IMG/VR virus record: IMGVR_UViG_3300044692_000050
Location: 1-64,000 of that record
Length of the DNA: 64,000 nt
Origin: a virus
Direction: 5' to 3' (one strand)
This document shows positions 54,863-62,947 of the stretch, piece by piece. Position numbers and translations under genes: made by a program. The notes beneath the pieces were generated by a model, which was given only the letters and a program-made list of their open reading frames with translations, searched no databases and was not told where the DNA came from. Numbering within the stretch: the first letter of the stretch is position 1; every line of letters begins with the position of its first letter.

Positions 54863-55051
54863 CTAGCCCCGGTCACCATCCCGGGGACTCCGGTCACGCA
54901 CGCGAGACACGGGCGCACGCAGGGGCGAGGCAGGCAGGCCGCGGGTACGAGCGGCACGCACGCGGGACATGAGCGGTGCGGCGAGCGTGGCGATCGGCAG
55001 CAGCACTAGCGGTGTGACAAAAGTGGACAGACCCCACCCTATTGACCCCAT
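54863..55051 (-). CDS. possible small membrane protein
   Basis: An ATG with GGGAGGG four bases upstream opens a 62-residue frame with one membrane helix (GLSTFVTPLVLLPIATLAAP) and a basic, low-complexity tail. The tail weakens the case. The 250 bp to its left show no gene. Confidence 0.45.
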   Translation of the reverse strand: MGSIGWGLSTFVTPLVLLPIATLAAPLMSRVRAARTRGLPASPLRAPVSRVRDRSPRDGDRG

Positions 55052-55277
55052 TCGACCCTCCCGGCCTAGACCGCTTCGTGTTAGCGCCTGCCAGGCCGCC
55101 CAACTGTAGGGGTCGATCAGATGCCCCGCAAAGATGGGGTCGGCCCGAAAATTGCGAAGTGTCGCGGCGAAGCCGCAGAAATGACGTTTTCGCAGGTAGA
55201 ATAGGGGTTGTAAGGCCCCGGAGGGTGCCGGAAACACCCCCCGGTGGCGTGCCGAACCTGACTCAGACAGGCGCGAC

Positions 55278-56267
55278 ATGATCGATCGTACATGCCCGCA
55301 TTGCGGCAACCCAGTGACGCGTGGCCCGCTGGCGGTTTACTGCTCTCCGCAGTGCAAATATGCGGCAGCCCATGACCGGGCCGACCTGAACGGGAGCGCG
55401 CGAGCCCGAGAGGCGGCACGGCAGGCGCGCAAGGCTGCCGAGCGGGATGCGAATCGCAAGCCGTGCCCGTATTGCGGCACATCGATGGACGGCTGGCGCA
55501 TGCAGTGCGGTGCCGCCGAGTGTAAGCGGCGGCTCGTCAGCGAGCGCAACGCGGCCCGGCAGCGCGAGTACCGTGAGCGCACAGGGAAGTGGCCGAGCCA
55601 GCGTTACCGCACTCCCCGCGAGCACGTCTGTGAGGCGTGCGGCGAGCCGTTCACTTCGCCGGACAAGGCGACCCGGTTCTGCTCGGGCGCGTGCGCGAAC
55701 AGCGTGCGGCGGTGGACGCGGACGTGCGGCATGTGCGGCGGTCAGTGGGAGGCGAAGGCCCCGACGGACCTGTTCTGTTCAGCGACCTGCCGCGAGGTGG
55801 CCGGCCGAGCGCACCGGGCGCAGGTCATGGTCCGGCCGGGGTTCCGTGAGCGCCGCTGGATGGCGCTGGCAGTTGTCCGGTCGCTGCGGAAGCGCTGGTA
55901 TGCGGGTCAGTGCGTGCGGTGCGGCGAGTGGTTCGTTCACGATCAGCCGCACACCAGGACATGCTCACGGCGATGCGCGGGGAAGCTCTCGAAGGCGCGG
56001 CGCCGGGCTGTCGAGCTGGAGGCGTTCGTTGAGGACGTGGCCCGCTGGAAGATCTTTGAGCGGGACGGATGGCGTTGCCAGTTGTGCCGTAAGCCAGTCG
56101 CGCGCACCAAAAGCGTGCCACACCCGAAGGCACCTGTGCTCGACCACATCATCCCGCTGGCTGCTGGCGGGACGCATGAGCCGTCCAACGTCCAGTGCGC
56201 CCACTTCCTGTGCAACTGCCTGAAAGGCGACCGGGGCGGCGGCGAGCAGTTGCTGCTGATCGGCTGA
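55278..56267 (+). CDS. HNH endonuclease with zinc fingers (packaging)
   Basis: This 329-residue protein has about five treble-clef zinc knuckles (CPHCG...CSPQC, CPYCG, CEACGEPF...CSGAC, CGMCGGQW...CSATC, CVRCGEWF...CSRRC) and a C-terminal HNH nuclease (WKIFERDGWRCQLCRKP, LDHIIPLAAGG, CNCLKGDR). In many phages an HNH protein next to the terminase genes helps cut DNA for packaging. This one lies 300 bp before the small terminase and fits that role. ATG start; a GCGGC/GCCGC hairpin and an AT-richer promoter-like stretch precede it. Confidence 0.92.
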   Translation: MIDRTCPHCGNPVTRGPLAVYCSPQCKYAAAHDRADLNGSARAREAARQARKAAERDANRKPCPYCGTSMDGWRMQCGAAECKRRLVSERNAARQREYRERTGKWPSQRYRTPREHVCEACGEPFTSPDKATRFCSGACANSVRRWTRTCGMCGGQWEAKAPTDLFCSATCREVAGRAHRAQVMVRPGFRERRWMALAVVRSLRKRWYAGQCVRCGEWFVHDQPHTRTCSRRCAGKLSKARRRAVELEAFVEDVARWKIFERDGWRCQLCRKPVARTKSVPHPKAPVLDHIIPLAAGGTHEPSNVQCAHFLCNCLKGDRGGGEQLLLIG

Positions 56268-56283
56268 CGATAAGGAGGACGCG

Positions 56284-56454
56284 ATGACTGAGCCGAAGGC
56301 CAAGACGGAGAAGCCCGCTGAGCCGGCGACGGTCCGGCGGCCGGGCGACCAGCCCGATAAGGCCATCTCGGAGGGCGTCATTCTCCCCGAGGAGATGCGG
56401 GAGAAGGAAACGGACCCGAAGAAGGTCGAGATCAACAAGAACGTCACTAGTTAG
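56284..56454 (+). CDS. small charged protein, unknown
   Basis: This 56-residue Lys/Glu/Pro-rich protein (MTEPKAKTEKPAEPATVRRP) has AAGGAGG upstream. It is probably disordered and may be a terminase accessory by position. Confidence 0.7.
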   Translation: MTEPKAKTEKPAEPATVRRPGDQPDKAISEGVILPEEMREKETDPKKVEINKNVTS

Positions 56455-56544
56455 CTGCTCTGGCGGCTGCCTGCGTGGCGTCCGCGCTTCCTGTCGCCGG
56501 AACGGCAACAGGAGGCTTCCCGGAACGGGAAAGGATGCGAGGGC

Positions 56545-56982
56545 ATGGGAGTTAAAGGGGCGGTCCCGAAGCGGACCGACCAGCTGCACGGCCACCGGAA
56601 GCCCCCGGCGACAGATAAGGCCCCGACTCCGCCCGGGGCGGCGTCGTACCGGCGCCCGGCGGCTGACAGCACGTGGCATCCGCTGGCGAAACGCTGGTGG
56701 AACGCCCTGAGCAAGTCGGGGCAGTCCACGTGGTACCAGCCGTCTGACTGGGAGCACGCCTACATCTGGGCGGAGATGCTGTCGCGGCAGCTGTTCTCAG
56801 CCAAGCCGTCTTCGATGATGCTGGCAGCATGGGATGCGGCATCGGTCCGGCTGCTGGTGACCGAGGGAGACCGTCGCAGGATGCGCATCGAGCTCGACAA
56901 GGGCGGCGAGGTCGATGCGGATAAGGAAGCCGCTGTAGCGAGCATGCAGGCGTGGCGTGCCAACCGCGCTAGCGGTTCCTGA
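56545..56982 (+). CDS. terS: phage terminase small subunit
   Basis: This 145-residue protein resembles the small terminase of actinophages: a basic N-terminus (VPKRTDQLHGHRKP), then WHPLAKRWWNALSKSGQSTW and WEHAYIWAEMLSRQL, and a helical end. It should recognise phage DNA and load the large subunit. It overlaps the large-subunit start by 26 bases. Confidence 0.85.
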   Translation: MGVKGAVPKRTDQLHGHRKPPATDKAPTPPGAASYRRPAADSTWHPLAKRWWNALSKSGQSTWYQPSDWEHAYIWAEMLSRQLFSAKPSSMMLAAWDAASVRLLVTEGDRRRMRIELDKGGEVDADKEAAVASMQAWRANRASGS

Positions 56983-58705
56983 CCGCCGCCTTCCTGCGCC
57001 GGCTGACCGGCTGATCACGCTCCCCGCGGGCGAACCTGAGCTGACGCTCGGCTGGCATGCGATCGTGTGGGCCGGGACGTACCTGAAGCACCCGAACGGG
57101 ATCCGGGCGGGGCTGCCGTGGAAGTACACCGACAGCCAGCGCGCTTTCGTTCTGTGGTGGTACGCGATCCACCCGGACGGCCGGTGGGTCTACCAGCACG
57201 GAGTGCGCCGCCGCAGCAAGGGCACTGGCAAGAGCCCGGGTGCGGCGACTCTGTCGCTGACGGAGCTGCTGGCGCCTGTCCGGTTCGCGGGGCTGGCCGA
57301 TACGGACGTGCCGTACCTGGAGGGGAACGGCAGGAACGGCCTCCCCGCCGGGTGGGTGCAGATCGGCCGGGTGATCGGCAAGCCGGTGGCGATGCCGCTA
57401 GTGCAGATCGCGGGTGTGTCCGAGGCCGCGACGGCGAACACGATGCGTCACGTCCGGGCGATGACGGCGAAGAACTCCAAGGTCGTCCAGGCGTACCACC
57501 TTGATCCGGGCAAGACGGTGATCTACACGCCGTCAGGCGGCCAGCTCGAGGTGATCACGTCGTCGGCGGCTTCGGCTGAGGGGGCCGAGGTGACCGCGGC
57601 GTTCCTCGACGAGCCGGAGCACTGGACGCCCGCGTCAGGCGGGGTTGAGCTCGCCGCGACGATCGACCGCAACCTGGCCAAGTCGGGGTCCCGGGCGATC
57701 GAGACGGCGAACGCGTGGGAGCCGGGCGCGGGGTCGGTGGCTGAGGCGACGTTCGAGGCGTGGTGCGCGCAGGAAGAAGGCCGCACGAAGTCAGGCGCGC
57801 TGATCCTGTACGACGCCGTGGTCGCGCCCCCGGACACGGACCTGGCCGACGAGGAGTCGCTGCGCAAGGGGATCGCGTTCGCCTATGACGACTCGGACTG
57901 GGTTGACCAGCAGGTCATCATGGACCGCATCCTGTCGCTGCGGACCAAGCCGGACGAGGCGCGGCGGTTCTACCTCAACCAGCCGGTGGCCAGCGCCGAT
58001 TCGTGGGTGACGCCGCAGGAATGGGCGGTCCTCGCCGATCCGACACAGGTCATCTGCGATGGCGATGAGATCGTAGCGTTCTTCGACGGCTCATCCAGCC
58101 GGGACGCGACGGCCTTGATTGCCTGCCATGTCGAGACGGGCTATGTGTTCACGGTCGACATATGGGAGCCGGAGCCGGGCCCGTCGCATTCTCCGGGAGC
58201 GGCCCGCATCCCGGTCGCCGAGGTCGACGCTGCGGTTGAGCGGATGTTCGACCGGTGGCAGGTCTGCGCGTTCTTCGCTGACGTGAAGGAATGGGAGTCC
58301 TTCGTCAAGGTGACCTGGCCGGAGCGGTACGCGGAGCAGCTAGAGCTCCACTCGGTGCCGTCGGGCAAGGACCCGCAGGCCATCGCCTGGGACATGCGGA
58401 CGCACACCTACGAATTCACGCTGGCCGCCGAGCTCACCTTGACGGAGATCACGGGCGACACCGGGCCCGCGTTCCGTCATGACGGGGATTCGCGGCTAGG
58501 TCGGCATGTGGTCAACGCCCGGCGGCATCCGAATCGGTGGGGCGTCTCGATCGCCAAGGAATCGAAGGATTCGCCAAAGAAGATCGACGCGGCTGTCTGC
58601 ATGATCGGGGCGCGGCTAGCACGCAGGCTGCTGCTGGCCGAGCGCGCTAAGCAGCAGCAGAAGGCGAAGAAGCCCAGGTCAGGTAGGGTTCACGGCTTCG
58701 CTTAG
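56957..58705 (+). CDS. terL: phage terminase large subunit
   Basis: This 582-residue packaging ATPase and nuclease has Walker A RRRSKGTGKS (84-93), Walker B AAFLDEPEH with acidic pair 218-219, and an RNase H-like nuclease with D378 (AFFDGSSSRDATAL), D442 (AFFADVKEW) and D544 (KKIDAAVC). It drives DNA into the prohead and cuts it. GTG start. The 3' end overlaps the minus-strand gene at 58679 by 27 bases. Confidence 0.96.
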   Translation: MPTALAVPDRRLPAPADRLITLPAGEPELTLGWHAIVWAGTYLKHPNGIRAGLPWKYTDSQRAFVLWWYAIHPDGRWVYQHGVRRRSKGTGKSPGAATLSLTELLAPVRFAGLADTDVPYLEGNGRNGLPAGWVQIGRVIGKPVAMPLVQIAGVSEAATANTMRHVRAMTAKNSKVVQAYHLDPGKTVIYTPSGGQLEVITSSAASAEGAEVTAAFLDEPEHWTPASGGVELAATIDRNLAKSGSRAIETANAWEPGAGSVAEATFEAWCAQEEGRTKSGALILYDAVVAPPDTDLADEESLRKGIAFAYDDSDWVDQQVIMDRILSLRTKPDEARRFYLNQPVASADSWVTPQEWAVLADPTQVICDGDEIVAFFDGSSSRDATALIACHVETGYVFTVDIWEPEPGPSHSPGAARIPVAEVDAAVERMFDRWQVCAFFADVKEWESFVKVTWPERYAEQLELHSVPSGKDPQAIAWDMRTHTYEFTLAAELTLTEITGDTGPAFRHDGDSRLGRHVVNARRHPNRWGVSIAKESKDSPKKIDAAVCMIGARLARRLLLAERAKQQQKAKKPRSGRVHGFA

Positions 58706-59005
58706 CTGCGGGATCTGGTAGTCCAGCGCTGCTTTCGCCGAGTCGCTCGCCAGGAAGTCCCAGAAGACGTCGTTAGCCGACGCGGGATCCAGCGTGAGGT
58801 TGACGGACGCGATGCGGATGACCCGGCCGAACAGCGCGAACCGGTGCACATAGTAGGTGCCGGTCTGCGCCTCAGGTAGCTCCTGGTCGCTGGACCACAC
58901 GGCGGTCAGGTTGATCTCGGGCATTTTCATGTACGGAGCCGTCGGACCTTTGATGTCCCATATCTCGCCGCGCCGAGGTCCATCGATAAGCAGAGTTTTT
59001 GCCAT
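58679..59005 (-). CDS. moron gene, unknown
   Basis: This 108-residue protein (LIDGPRRGEIWDIKGPTAPY, TGTYYVHRFALFGRVIRIAS) is beta-rich and has no known domain. It is encoded against the head operon, between terminase and portal. The ATG has TATGCT six bases upstream and no ribosome site, so it is likely expressed by itself from the prophage. Confidence 0.75.
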   Translation of the reverse strand: MAKTLLIDGPRRGEIWDIKGPTAPYMKMPEINLTAVWSSDQELPEAQTGTYYVHRFALFGRVIRIASVNLTLDPASANDVFWDFLASDSAKAALDYQIPQLSEAVNPT

Positions 59006-59017
59006 CTGACCAGCATA
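59006..59017 (-). promoter_or_regulatory. leaderless -10 of a moron gene
   Basis: TATGCT (59017-59012), GGTCAG, ATG. The same TAxGCT-GGTCAG-ATG block stands before the gene at 61120. Confidence 0.65.
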
Positions 59018-59033
59018 AACGGACGGGGGTCTG

Positions 59034-60551
59034 ATGGCGCTCTCCCCCGACCAGGTGCCGGACGTGGCGACCCGCGTCCTCGCGATGCGGGAACGGGAGC
59101 AGTACCGCCTCCGTCGCATCAGTGACTACATGCGCGGCAAGCACGCGTCCGTTTACGTCCCCAACGGGGCCCGGTCGGAGTACAGGTGGCTCCTCGAACG
59201 GTCCGTGGTCAACTTCCTGCCCCTGGTCGTCAGCGTCATCAGCCAGAATCTCCACGTAGACGGGTATCTCCCCGTCCACGTAGACGGAGACGCCGCCGAT
59301 TCAACGACGACAGGATCCAGCTCCCCTGAGAAGGATCCCGCCAACCCGTGGTCGATCTGGCTGGCCAACCGGATGAACGCCCGCCAGCACGGGTTGCACC
59401 GCGCGGTCGTCAAATACGGCGTGGCCTACACAGTGGTGCTGCCGGGCGACCCGCAGCCGGTGATGCGGCCGGTGTCCCCGCGACGCATGACCGCGCTGTA
59501 CGCCGACGACGTAGATGATGAATGGCCCGTGTACGCCGTCGAAGAACGCGTGATCCGCAACGACAAGGGCGCGATCAGGCAGATCTGGTTCTACGACGAC
59601 AACTGCCGGTACACCCTCGTCGGCAAGGAGAATGACCCGCGCCTTTACTGGCCGGATGACAGCAGTCTCCTCGGTTCCGGATGGGAGGGCGTCCCGTCCG
59701 GGGAACCGATGATCGAGGAACACGGCCTCGGCGTGTGCCCGGTCGTGCGCTTTCTCCATGACGTGGACCTTGACGGCGAGATGGACGTCTCCGGCGAGGT
59801 CGAGCCCCTGATTCCTTTGCAGGATCAGGTAAATACAACCACTTTTAATACCCTGATGGCGCAACAATATGCGGCATTCAGGCAGCGGTGGGTCACCGGA
59901 ATGGTCCCGGATGATGAGGACGGCCGACCCCGCGAGCCGTTCCGCGCGGGGGTTGACAGGCTATTCGTCGCGGAAGACACGGACACTAAATTCGGTGAAT
60001 TCGGCGAGACCAGCCTTAACCCTTTCCTGGACGCGCGGGAAGCGTCGATAAGGCACATGTCAACCGTCGCGCAGGTGCCCCCTTATCATCTTTTGGGACA
60101 AATGATAAACTTGAGCGCCGAAGCGCTCGCTGCTAGTAAAGACGGAATGGACCGGAAATGTCAGGAGCTTGAGTCCGTCCTTTCTGAGCCCCATAAGCAG
60201 AATCTTCGCCTAGGTGGACTGGCGGCCGGCAACAAAGCGGCGTGGGAGGACACCACCTCCACCATCGCCTGGCGCGACACTTCTGCTCGCGCGTTCGCCG
60301 CGACCGCCGACGCCCTCGGCAAGGTCGCCCAGATGCTAGGCGTGCCGGCTACGGAACTCTGGTCGCGCATCCCTGGCGTCAGCGCCGAGGAGGTCGCGCG
60401 CTGGAAAGAAGTCGCCTCCAGGCAGGGCCCGCTTAACGAACTCAACCGGCTCCTTGAGGCCCAGATGACGCACGGAGTGCAGACTCAGGGGCCGCCGACA
60501 GAGGCTGAACCATTCCAGGCTCCCGCTTTGGGGAGGACCAAGGGGGTCTAA
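59034..60551 (+). CDS. phage portal protein (SPP1 gp6-like)
   Basis: This 505-residue protein has features of siphophage portals: YRLRRISDYMRGKHASVYVP, WRLL-type N-terminus, then a beta region (YAVEERVIRNDKGAIRQIWF), the conserved PVVRFLHDVD...VEPLIPLQDQVNTTTF, and MSTVAQVPPYHLLGQMINLS. It forms the ring through which DNA enters the head. ATG with GGGGG upstream. Around 59820-60180 the DNA is clearly less GC-rich than the rest. Confidence 0.95.
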   Translation: MALSPDQVPDVATRVLAMREREQYRLRRISDYMRGKHASVYVPNGARSEYRWLLERSVVNFLPLVVSVISQNLHVDGYLPVHVDGDAADSTTTGSSSPEKDPANPWSIWLANRMNARQHGLHRAVVKYGVAYTVVLPGDPQPVMRPVSPRRMTALYADDVDDEWPVYAVEERVIRNDKGAIRQIWFYDDNCRYTLVGKENDPRLYWPDDSSLLGSGWEGVPSGEPMIEEHGLGVCPVVRFLHDVDLDGEMDVSGEVEPLIPLQDQVNTTTFNTLMAQQYAAFRQRWVTGMVPDDEDGRPREPFRAGVDRLFVAEDTDTKFGEFGETSLNPFLDAREASIRHMSTVAQVPPYHLLGQMINLSAEALAASKDGMDRKCQELESVLSEPHKQNLRLGGLAAGNKAAWEDTTSTIAWRDTSARAFAATADALGKVAQMLGVPATELWSRIPGVSAEEVARWKEVASRQGPLNELNRLLEAQMTHGVQTQGPPTEAEPFQAPALGRTKGV

Positions 60552-60806
60552 ATGGCCGGTGGAGAAATTGCGCATCCAGAGGCCACCGAGAGGCTGATGC
60601 GGTATTGGTCGACGGGGCCTGGCGGGGCAAAAATTGGCTGGAATCGGCCGGGTGATTTCGAGACCTGCAAAATTGAACTCGGGAAATATGTTCCTGAGCA
60701 TATGCTAGACGGACTCTGCGCCCGGCTGCACCACAGGGCTACGGGTGCGTGGCCAGGCCACGCCGCAGGCGAGCAGGCCGCCCACGAGGCCGAGAAGAAG
60801 GGCTAG
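60552..60806 (+). CDS. small head-region protein, unknown
   Basis: This 84-residue protein (ERLMRYWSTGPGGAKIGWNR, ELGKYVPEHMLDGLCARLHH) begins right after the portal stop (TAAATG). The family is common between portal and MuF genes in actinophages; function unknown. Confidence 0.8.
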   Translation: MAGGEIAHPEATERLMRYWSTGPGGAKIGWNRPGDFETCKIELGKYVPEHMLDGLCARLHHRATGAWPGHAAGEQAAHEAEKKG

Positions 60807-61120
60807 AGGTCTGCCGGATAGATAGGAACCCGAACGCCGATCGTCTCGTTGATCAGACGCGGCGGCCCTTCCTTCTCCGTGACGGTGATCTTCCGGCCGA
60901 GCATCATGTCATCGGGGTCCGGGGTCCACTTCGACTCATCACGAGCCTCGTCGTCGGCGTCTGGCGGCAGGCATGCACGGCGCAGCGCCTTGTACCAGTC
61001 CGGACCCATGAGCCAGCGTGTTGAGCCGAGGCTCCGGATGAACGGGTCGGCCGCGTAATCCGCTTCGACGAACGCCCCGTAGACCTCCATGGGGCTCAGT
61101 TCGTCCACGTGTTCACTCAT
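60803..61120 (-). CDS. moron gene, unknown
   Basis: This 105-residue acidic protein (MEVYGAFVEADYAADPFIRS, YKALRRACLPPDADDEARDE) lies against the head operon. TACGCT six bases before its ATG and no ribosome site indicate a leaderless transcript, as for the 58679 gene. Confidence 0.75.
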   Translation of the reverse strand: MSEHVDELSPMEVYGAFVEADYAADPFIRSLGSTRWLMGPDWYKALRRACLPPDADDEARDESKWTPDPDDMMLGRKITVTEKEGPPRLINETIGVRVPIYPADL

Positions 61121-61132
61121 CTGACCAGCGTA
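61121..61132 (-). promoter_or_regulatory. leaderless -10 of a moron gene
   Basis: TACGCT (61132-61127), GGTCAG, ATG, nearly identical to the block before 59005. Confidence 0.65.
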
Positions 61133-61149
61133 AACGAGCAGGGGGCGCA

Positions 61150-62007
61150 ATGGGGCAGCCCACGCCGCCACCCAGCACGCCGCAGCCGGTAGTGACGGGC
61201 GGCGCGATCGTCGCCGGCGGTTCCCTGGCTCTCACAACGTCGGCCACCCTGGCCGCTCAGGCCGCCCTGGCGGCGTCCTTCTACCAGTCCCAGGCGTTCC
61301 TCGCCGCGATGGCCACGAGGGACATCCTGACCGTCTGGCGGCAACTGAACCTGCGTGACGTCCGGTCGTCGTGGCCCGCGCTGCGCACCGCCCTGGCCGC
61401 GCTGATCCGTGACCGGTACTCGCAGGCGTCGGCGCTCGGGCAGGCGTACTACGGGCAGGCGAGGCAGGCCGCGGGGGTTCCGGGCGAGCCGCCGAGGGTG
61501 CATGTCCCGCCGCCGCCCGAGCCGCAGATCACAGCCACCCTGGACTCAACGGGCCCGTGGAACCTGCTCGGGAAAATCAAGCAGGGCCAGCAGCTAGCCA
61601 CGGCGAACGAGAACACGGCGGTACAGCTGGCCGGGTCGGCGCAGCGGCTGATCACGAACGGTGCCCGTCAGGCGGTCATGCGATCGGTGGCGGCCGATGA
61701 CAAGGCCGTGGCCTGGGCTCGTGTCACGTCGGCGAACCCGTGCGCGTTCTGTGCCCTTCTGGCAGGGCGCGGCGCTGTGTACAGGTCGGAGAAATCAGCC
61801 AGTTTCGACGCCCACAACCACGACCAGTGTGTAGCCATGCCCCTGTTCTCGCATGAAGAGGCGCAGGCCACCAAGGACAACCCGCTGTATGACCAGTGGA
61901 AGCGGGTCACCAAGGGTCATGGCGGCGCTGAGGCACTGAAGGTGTGGCGGCGTCACTGGGACGCGCAGCAGAACCGCGACGGCGTGAAGGTTCTGCCAGC
62001 CGCCTAG
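61150..62007 (+). CDS. MuF/VG15-like minor head protein
   Basis: This 285-residue protein has a helical N-terminus (TSATLAAQAALAASFYQSQA) and the typical MuF-like C-terminal site: WARVTSANPCAFCALLAGRG, AVYRSEKSASFDAHNHDQCV. Such proteins sit at the portal vertex and take part in head assembly; some carry ejected effector parts. ATG with GGGGG upstream. Confidence 0.9.
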   Translation: MGQPTPPPSTPQPVVTGGAIVAGGSLALTTSATLAAQAALAASFYQSQAFLAAMATRDILTVWRQLNLRDVRSSWPALRTALAALIRDRYSQASALGQAYYGQARQAAGVPGEPPRVHVPPPPEPQITATLDSTGPWNLLGKIKQGQQLATANENTAVQLAGSAQRLITNGARQAVMRSVAADDKAVAWARVTSANPCAFCALLAGRGAVYRSEKSASFDAHNHDQCVAMPLFSHEEAQATKDNPLYDQWKRVTKGHGGAEALKVWRRHWDAQQNRDGVKVLPAA

Positions 62008-62294
62008 ACGAGTAGCCAGATCACCGCCGCGGTCAGTGCAACGAGGCTGATCCCGAAGGCCCTGGCCAGCCAGAGCCGGAGACGCCACCGCCTCTCTTTG
62101 GCTGGTGCTTGCAGCGCTGAGAGCTCGGCGCATGTGGCGCACATGCCGCCGCCCGGCTGGACTGTCTGGTCGGGCGTGCCGCATTCCGAGCAGGTCCGTA
62201 TCCGGAGCTCGTCTTCAAGAGGAACCCATCTCGCCGGGTGGTCGGGGTCACCGCTGCAGGCGTGAGGTTCCGCTGGTTGCCCGCACACGCACAT
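62004..62294 (-). CDS. moron: zinc and membrane protein
   Basis: This 96-residue protein has CVCGQPAEPHAC, CSECG and CATCAELS (zinc sites) and a C-terminal membrane helix (LARAFGISLVALTAAVIWLLV). The ATG at 62294 lies one base past the stop of the gene before. A GTG nine bases upstream is possible. Membrane location suggests an exclusion or signalling role, unproven. Confidence 0.65.
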   Translation of the reverse strand: MCVCGQPAEPHACSGDPDHPARWVPLEDELRIRTCSECGTPDQTVQPGGGMCATCAELSALQAPAKERRWRLRLWLARAFGISLVALTAAVIWLLV

Positions 62295-62295
62295 A

Positions 62296-62469
62296 TCAGC
62301 CACGGCCGACCGCGATCTTGCAGGTGCGGATGAACGGGCAGGTCTCGTCCATGACGCAGGTGTCGGCGGCGTAGCAGTCGCTGGCTTCGGCGCGGGCTAG
62401 TTCGCTGCCGAAGTAGGCATCGAGTTCGGCTTCCATGCGCGCGAACGCGTCTTCGCCCGTTTCGTCCAT
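62296..62469 (-). CDS. moron: 57-residue Cys protein
   Basis: Helical acidic N-terminus (DAFARMEAELDAYFGSELAR) and CYAADTCVMDETCPFIRTC, four Cys that could hold a metal or cluster. TAAGCT six bases before its ATG marks a leaderless promoter; the pair with 62004-62294 forms a two-gene moron. Confidence 0.65.
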   Translation of the reverse strand: MDETGEDAFARMEAELDAYFGSELARAEASDCYAADTCVMDETCPFIRTCKIAVGRG

Positions 62470-62481
62470 AACCCCAGCTTA
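62470..62481 (-). promoter_or_regulatory. leaderless -10 of the moron pair
   Basis: TAAGCT (62481-62476), GGGGTT, ATG at 62469. The third moron-type promoter with identical six-base spacing in the head module. Confidence 0.6.
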
Positions 62482-62575
62482 AGGCGGGTGTGGCGCGGTG
62501 GCCGGTTACGGCTCGTCCATCCAGCGCTCACCCGGTACCGACCCGCTTGTCCCGCAGCCTATGAAGGGGGCCAGG

Positions 62576-62869
62576 ATGGCACAGCCCGACGCGGCGACGA
62601 TGCGGAAGCTCCAGGCGCAGGGCAAGGCCATGCGGAACGCCAACGGTGACCCGAGCTACCAGATCCGCAACGCCGACGACCTGGACAACGCGATCCGCGC
62701 TGTCGGCCGGGTGAAGCCGCGTCCGGGTGAGACCAAGGAAGAGGCCATGGCTCGTGTCAGGCGCTGGATCATGTCCCGCGCCAAGGCGATTGGCCTGTCC
62801 AGCCGCATCCCTGACACCTGGGATTCGTCGGGGAACCTCAAGGACGACAACGACGGCGACGAGAACTAA
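62576..62869 (+). CDS. head-region protein, unknown
   Basis: This 97-residue protein (MRKLQAQGKAMRNANGDPSY, IRNADDLDNAIRAVGRVKPR, VRRWIMSRAKAIGLSSRIPD) is basic and helical and recurs between MuF and scaffold genes in actinophages. Start MAQPDAA was preferred for its GGGG-rich site; an in-frame GTG at 62498 would add 26 residues. Confidence 0.75.
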   Translation: MAQPDAATMRKLQAQGKAMRNANGDPSYQIRNADDLDNAIRAVGRVKPRPGETKEEAMARVRRWIMSRAKAIGLSSRIPDTWDSSGNLKDDNDGDEN

Positions 62870-62892
62870 CCGCAGTACAGCACCACCCCACT

Positions 62893-62923
62893 AAGGCGCC
62901 AGCCGGAACGGCAGGCGCCTTTT
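62893..62923 (+). terminator. intrinsic terminator between head genes
   Basis: AAGGCGCC (62893-62900) pairs with GGCGCCTT (62914-62921) and TT follows. The loop is 13 bases. It may tune scaffold and capsid levels relative to portal and MuF. Confidence 0.7.
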
Positions 62924-62947
62924 CCATGTCCCGGAACGGGAGAACCC

